Origin: a bacterium
GTDB lineage: Bacteria; Cyanobacteriota; Sericytochromatia; S15B-MN24; VGJW01
Reading direction: 5' to 3'
DNA: 7,147 bases
Assembly (NCBI GenBank): GCA_021790035.1
Contig: JAJYIO010000125.1
Span: 1-7,147 of the forward strand
Numbering within the stretch: position 1 is the stretch's first letter; every line of letters starts with the position of its first letter. Below are positions 5,276 through 7,147 of the stretch, piece by piece. The position numbers were made by a program, and so were the translations under genes. Below the pieces are notes generated by a model that worked only from the letters and a program-made list of their open reading frames with translations, was not told the origin of the DNA and made no database searches.

Positions 5276-7147
5276 CAGGCGATCGCCTCCCGGGTAGAGG
5301 ATCGTCCGGTGGCCGGGGCGGCCTGGCGTTGTGATGGGTCAGGTGATGGGTCGGATCCTGGTCCAAACGCCCTGGCCACGCCATCTGGGCAAGAGTGACG
5401 GGTCGCGGCAAAAAAGTCTTCCCCATGCGCGGACGCGGACGTCCGCGTCCGCGCATGATCACGATATTCTGAAGACCCATCAGTACCGTCAGTCCCGTCA
5501 CTACCGCCCATCCTAGCCGTCATCGACCCGTCAGCTTCCGTCTTGGCGCGGATCTGCGCCAAGAGCCCATCCCTTACAAGCCCGTATTCCGCGCTTGAGG
5601 GCCGGAAGGCCAGGCCTGTGAAGTGGGATCCTCCGCCGTCCCGTCCACGAGCGACCCCTGCCAGGTGAAGCTGGCTCAGGCAGAGATCGAGCAGCAATCC
5701 CGAGAAGCGTTTGCTAGCCTGCGCCCTGTGGTTGTTCCTGGCGCAGAAGCCGCAGTATGAGGCATACAGCCACTCGCGCTCGTTCTTGAAGAGGTCGTCG
5801 CCGTCGTAGCGGTTCGTGAGGCGCTCGGCCACGCCCACATAGAGCTTGCCACCGGGGTCGGTGATTAGGAACCGCTCGGCCCAGTCCGCGAGGGGATTTA
5901 TCTCCTGGAGGACTTCGATCCTGGGTTCGATGAGGTTCGGCGCGAACTGCTCGGGATTCCGAATGCATGCCTCGACTTCCCCGTCGGGGACCGCCAGGAC
6001 CGCGTTGAGGAGGCCGGGCAGGTACTTGCCCATCTCTCGGTTCAGGTCTGCCATCATCGCCGTCGGAGCCGTGCGGGGAAACGAGACGGTAAACCGTCGC
6101 CGTGCAAGCCCTGACGTCTGATCGGCCGCCCGAAAGGGCTCGTTCGACGCCAGCATCACCAGGGCGCGGGGCAGGAAGCCGTTGCCGGCCTGCTGGTGCT
6201 TTCTCTCATTGCGCAGCCGGTCTCCGCCCGTGAGGGCCTTCAAGACCGCCACCTCGCCCCCATACCGCTCGGAGTCCGTGATGAGCACGAGCCGCTTGCC
6301 CTTGATGTTGAACGGCTCGAACTTGTCCGTTTCCAGGGTCTTGAGGTCGGTGATGTGGGTGTTCTCGTCGCCGACCAGAGCCTGGGCCAGGCGCTGATAC
6401 GTGCCCTTACCTGATCCTCCTGGGCCGATGGTCTCGATGAAGCGCTGCAGGTCGACGCGGCCTCGAACGACGGCCGCCAGCCAAACCAGCAGAAGGTGGG
6501 CTCGACTGGGATCGTCCTCCATCGCCCAAAGTAGGAAGTCGAGGATCGGCTTTGGTGTCTGGGCGGTCGGATCGTAGGGGTATGGGAGCGCCCAGGTGAC
6601 GAGGTTATCGGGGGAGTGCGGAAGTAGGTCGAGGGTATCGAGCCGCAGGACCCCGTTCTCGACAGGCAAGAGGCCTGGAGCGCTGTCCCACTCGGTGCGA
6701 GACAAGTCCGCACGGAGGATCTTCGTGACGCCATCCAGAACGCTTGCCGCGTAGCCCCCCGGGATGAGGCGATCGAGCTCCAGGCGAATGATCGCCTGGA
6801 GCGTCGTCGGGTTGATAGCGCTCCAGATCCCCGGTCGCATCTGGCCGTAAGCCCGCCAGGTAAAGGAGCTCTCGTCGTAGGCCAGCCGGCTCCTGTACTC
6901 GACCGCGAGCGTCGCCGCAAGGATCGAGTGGGGGAGCTTGGAGCTACCGGTCCCGGCTTGCTGTGGCTGTTTCTTGTTTCGCCAGCCGGGCTCAAGGCGA
7001 TCGCGGAGGTCGTGCCAGCCCCATGTGCAGCTCTCGTGCCGGCAGCTCGCGCCGATCGCTCCCGAGGCCTGGCGCGTGATGCAGGCGCCGCGCTTGTGCT
7101 CCACGTTAAAAGGGCAGTCGAACTCCCACTTCCGGCCACCGCTGCCC
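5275..7147 (-). CDS. P4/D5-type primase-helicase, 5' end beyond window (partial)
   Basis: The frame is open to the right edge, giving 623 visible residues. The first, from Gly-Ser-Gly-Gly-Arg, include a zinc-ribbon-like segment with Cys11, His17, Cys22, Cys35, His37 and Cys40 (DCPFN; ASCRHESCTWGWHDLRD), which in related proteins links the primase domain to the helicase; the polymerase part should lie outside the window. A D5-N-type region (PVENGVLRLDTLDLLPHSPDN, then LPYPYDP) precedes the SF3 helicase core: Walker A GPGGSGKGT (about 241-249), Walker B LVLITDSE (286-293), motif C ALVMLASNEP with Asn335, and GLARRR carrying the arginine finger. It should unwind DNA at the element's origin and start replication. 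The last 80 residues are low-complexity (SDGTDGTDGS, then DPSPDPS) and are encoded by DNA rich in inverted repeats. GTG 7104 is not the true start. Confidence 0.93.
   Translation of the reverse strand, partial: GSGGRKWEFDCPFNVEHKRGACITRQASGAIGASCRHESCTWGWHDLRDRLEPGWRNKKQPQQAGTGSSKLPHSILAATLAVEYRSRLAYDESSFTWRAYGQMRPGIWSAINPTTLQAIIRLELDRLIPGGYAASVLDGVTKILRADLSRTEWDSAPGLLPVENGVLRLDTLDLLPHSPDNLVTWALPYPYDPTAQTPKPILDFLLWAMEDDPSRAHLLLVWLAAVVRGRVDLQRFIETIGPGGSGKGTYQRLAQALVGDENTHITDLKTLETDKFEPFNIKGKRLVLITDSERYGGEVAVLKALTGGDRLRNERKHQQAGNGFLPRALVMLASNEPFRAADQTSGLARRRFTVSFPRTAPTAMMADLNREMGKYLPGLLNAVLAVPDGEVEACIRNPEQFAPNLIEPRIEVLQEINPLADWAERFLITDPGGKLYVGVAERLTNRYDGDDLFKNEREWLYASYCGFCARNNHRAQASKRFSGLLLDLCLSQLHLAGVARGRDGGGSHFTGLAFRPSSAEYGLVRDGLLAQIRAKTEADGSMTARMGGSDGTDGTDGSSEYRDHARTRTSASAHGEDFFAATRHSCPDGVARAFGPGSDPSPDPSQRQAAPATGRSSTREAIA
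5331..5352. repeat. Direct repeat GTGATGGGTC (two copies, 12-base period)
   Basis: GTGATGGGTC occurs at 5331-5340 and 5343-5352 inside the primase tail, encoding Asp-Pro-Ser-Pro-Asp-Pro-Ser on the minus strand. Its core GATGGGTC also occurs inverted as GACCCATC at 5474-5481, on the other side of the palindrome cluster. Coding slippage could create it; an iteron-like function is possible but two copies are few. Confidence 0.5.
5387..5509. repeat. Nested inverted-repeat cluster in the primase 3' end
   Basis: Outer arms 5387-5402 and 5494-5509 are complementary at 13 of 16 positions and include a perfect 9-bp block (AGTGACGGG with CCCGTCACT). Middle arms are GTCTTC (5416-5421) and GAAGAC (5471-5476). 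The innermost part is the perfect 34-bp palindrome at 5424-5457. The centres are offset, with 2 bases on one side of the palindrome and 13 on the other, so the fold has an asymmetric bulge. On the coding (minus) strand the middle arm is followed at once by six T (5410-5415). The cluster lies wholly within the coding frame. Confidence 0.85.
5424..5457. repeat. Perfect 34-bp palindrome
   Basis: CATGCGCGGACGCGGAC (5424-5440) is followed immediately by its exact reverse complement (5441-5457), with no loop. It consists of hexamer-like GGACGC/GGACGT blocks. It is read in phase on the minus strand as HARTRTSASAHG within the primase tail. Because the codon phase is symmetric, the plus strand in the matching frame spells the same HARTRTSASAH. 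Confidence 0.97.
5541..5564. repeat. Hairpin with 9-bp perfect arms inside the primase gene
   Basis: TCTTGGCGC (5541-5549) and GCGCCAAGA (5556-5564) flank a 6-base loop. It lies 31 bases beyond the outer arm of the nested palindrome cluster and encodes part of LLAQIRAKTEADG on the minus strand. It has no T run. Together with the neighbouring cluster it makes this 240-base stretch unusually rich in symmetric DNA. Confidence 0.75.

Noticed and set aside
5408..5418. Programmed frameshift at the TTTTTT run in the primase gene
   Set aside because: In the primase phase the run is read C|TTT|TTT|GCC, which is not the X-XXY-YYZ slippery pattern, and no other frame continues with meaningful sequence.
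5331..5516. Plus-strand frame through the palindrome (61 codons)
   Set aside because: Its match to the primase tail peptide is a consequence of palindrome symmetry; it has no ribosome site or other support.
5331..5564. CRISPR array
   Set aside because: The repeats are short, unevenly spaced and mostly inverted relative to each other, and they lie within a coding frame; there are no regular spacers and no cas genes.

Overview
The window is GC-rich (roughly two thirds G+C by eye), with tightly packed bacterial genes, 1-11 bp overlaps and many GTG/CTC/GCC-type codons. The protein styles (a GGKREGAGRPPK-headed ribbon-helix-helix protein, a small serine recombinase, a repeat-rich acidic protein and a primase with a low-complexity tail) suggest a Planctomycetota-like or other high-GC environmental bacterium. 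This assignment is a guess from style, not a marker-gene result.

Left edge (1-690) looks like ordinary chromosome. It holds the 3' end of one tRNA gene, a complete tRNA-Ala(CGC) 9 bp further on, a hairpin terminator, a small membrane-anchored protein of unknown function, and a very strong 14-bp-stem terminator. From 800 to the right edge the content is accessory. A minus-strand operon starts at a recognisable promoter (about 3353) and reads leftward: serine recombinase, then a 102-aa helical protein, then a ribbon-helix-helix DNA-binding protein, then a 53-aa protein. These four are joined by ATGA-type or longer overlaps. After a 120-bp gap with a hairpin comes a 261-aa protein with repeated Asp-x-x-Gly-x-x-Arg turns. 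Divergent from the recombinase is a translationally coupled plus-strand pair: a two-helix membrane protein with a Cys/His knuckle, and a small TPR-like protein.

The right part (4261-7147) is a minus-strand replication module that enters from beyond the window: a P4/D5-type primase-helicase (5' end cut off), overlapped by a protein with a TubC-N-like docking domain, then a 121-aa Cys/His-rich protein. Primase-helicase plus serine recombinase plus a small DNA-binding protein is the typical core of an integrative element, plasmid-derived island or phage satellite. No capsid, terminase, relaxase or conjugation genes are visible here, so the type of element cannot be decided.

The most unusual signal is in the low-complexity 3' end of the primase gene. 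A perfect 34-bp palindrome (5424-5457) is nested inside two further pairs of inverted arms, with a six-T run at the base of the middle arm on the coding strand. Because of its phase, the palindrome encodes the same peptide on both strands. A 9-bp-arm hairpin (5541-5564) and a direct repeat (5331-5352) lie close by. This cluster could be an origin, a terminator or attenuator, or a palindromic insertion element that keeps the reading frame.
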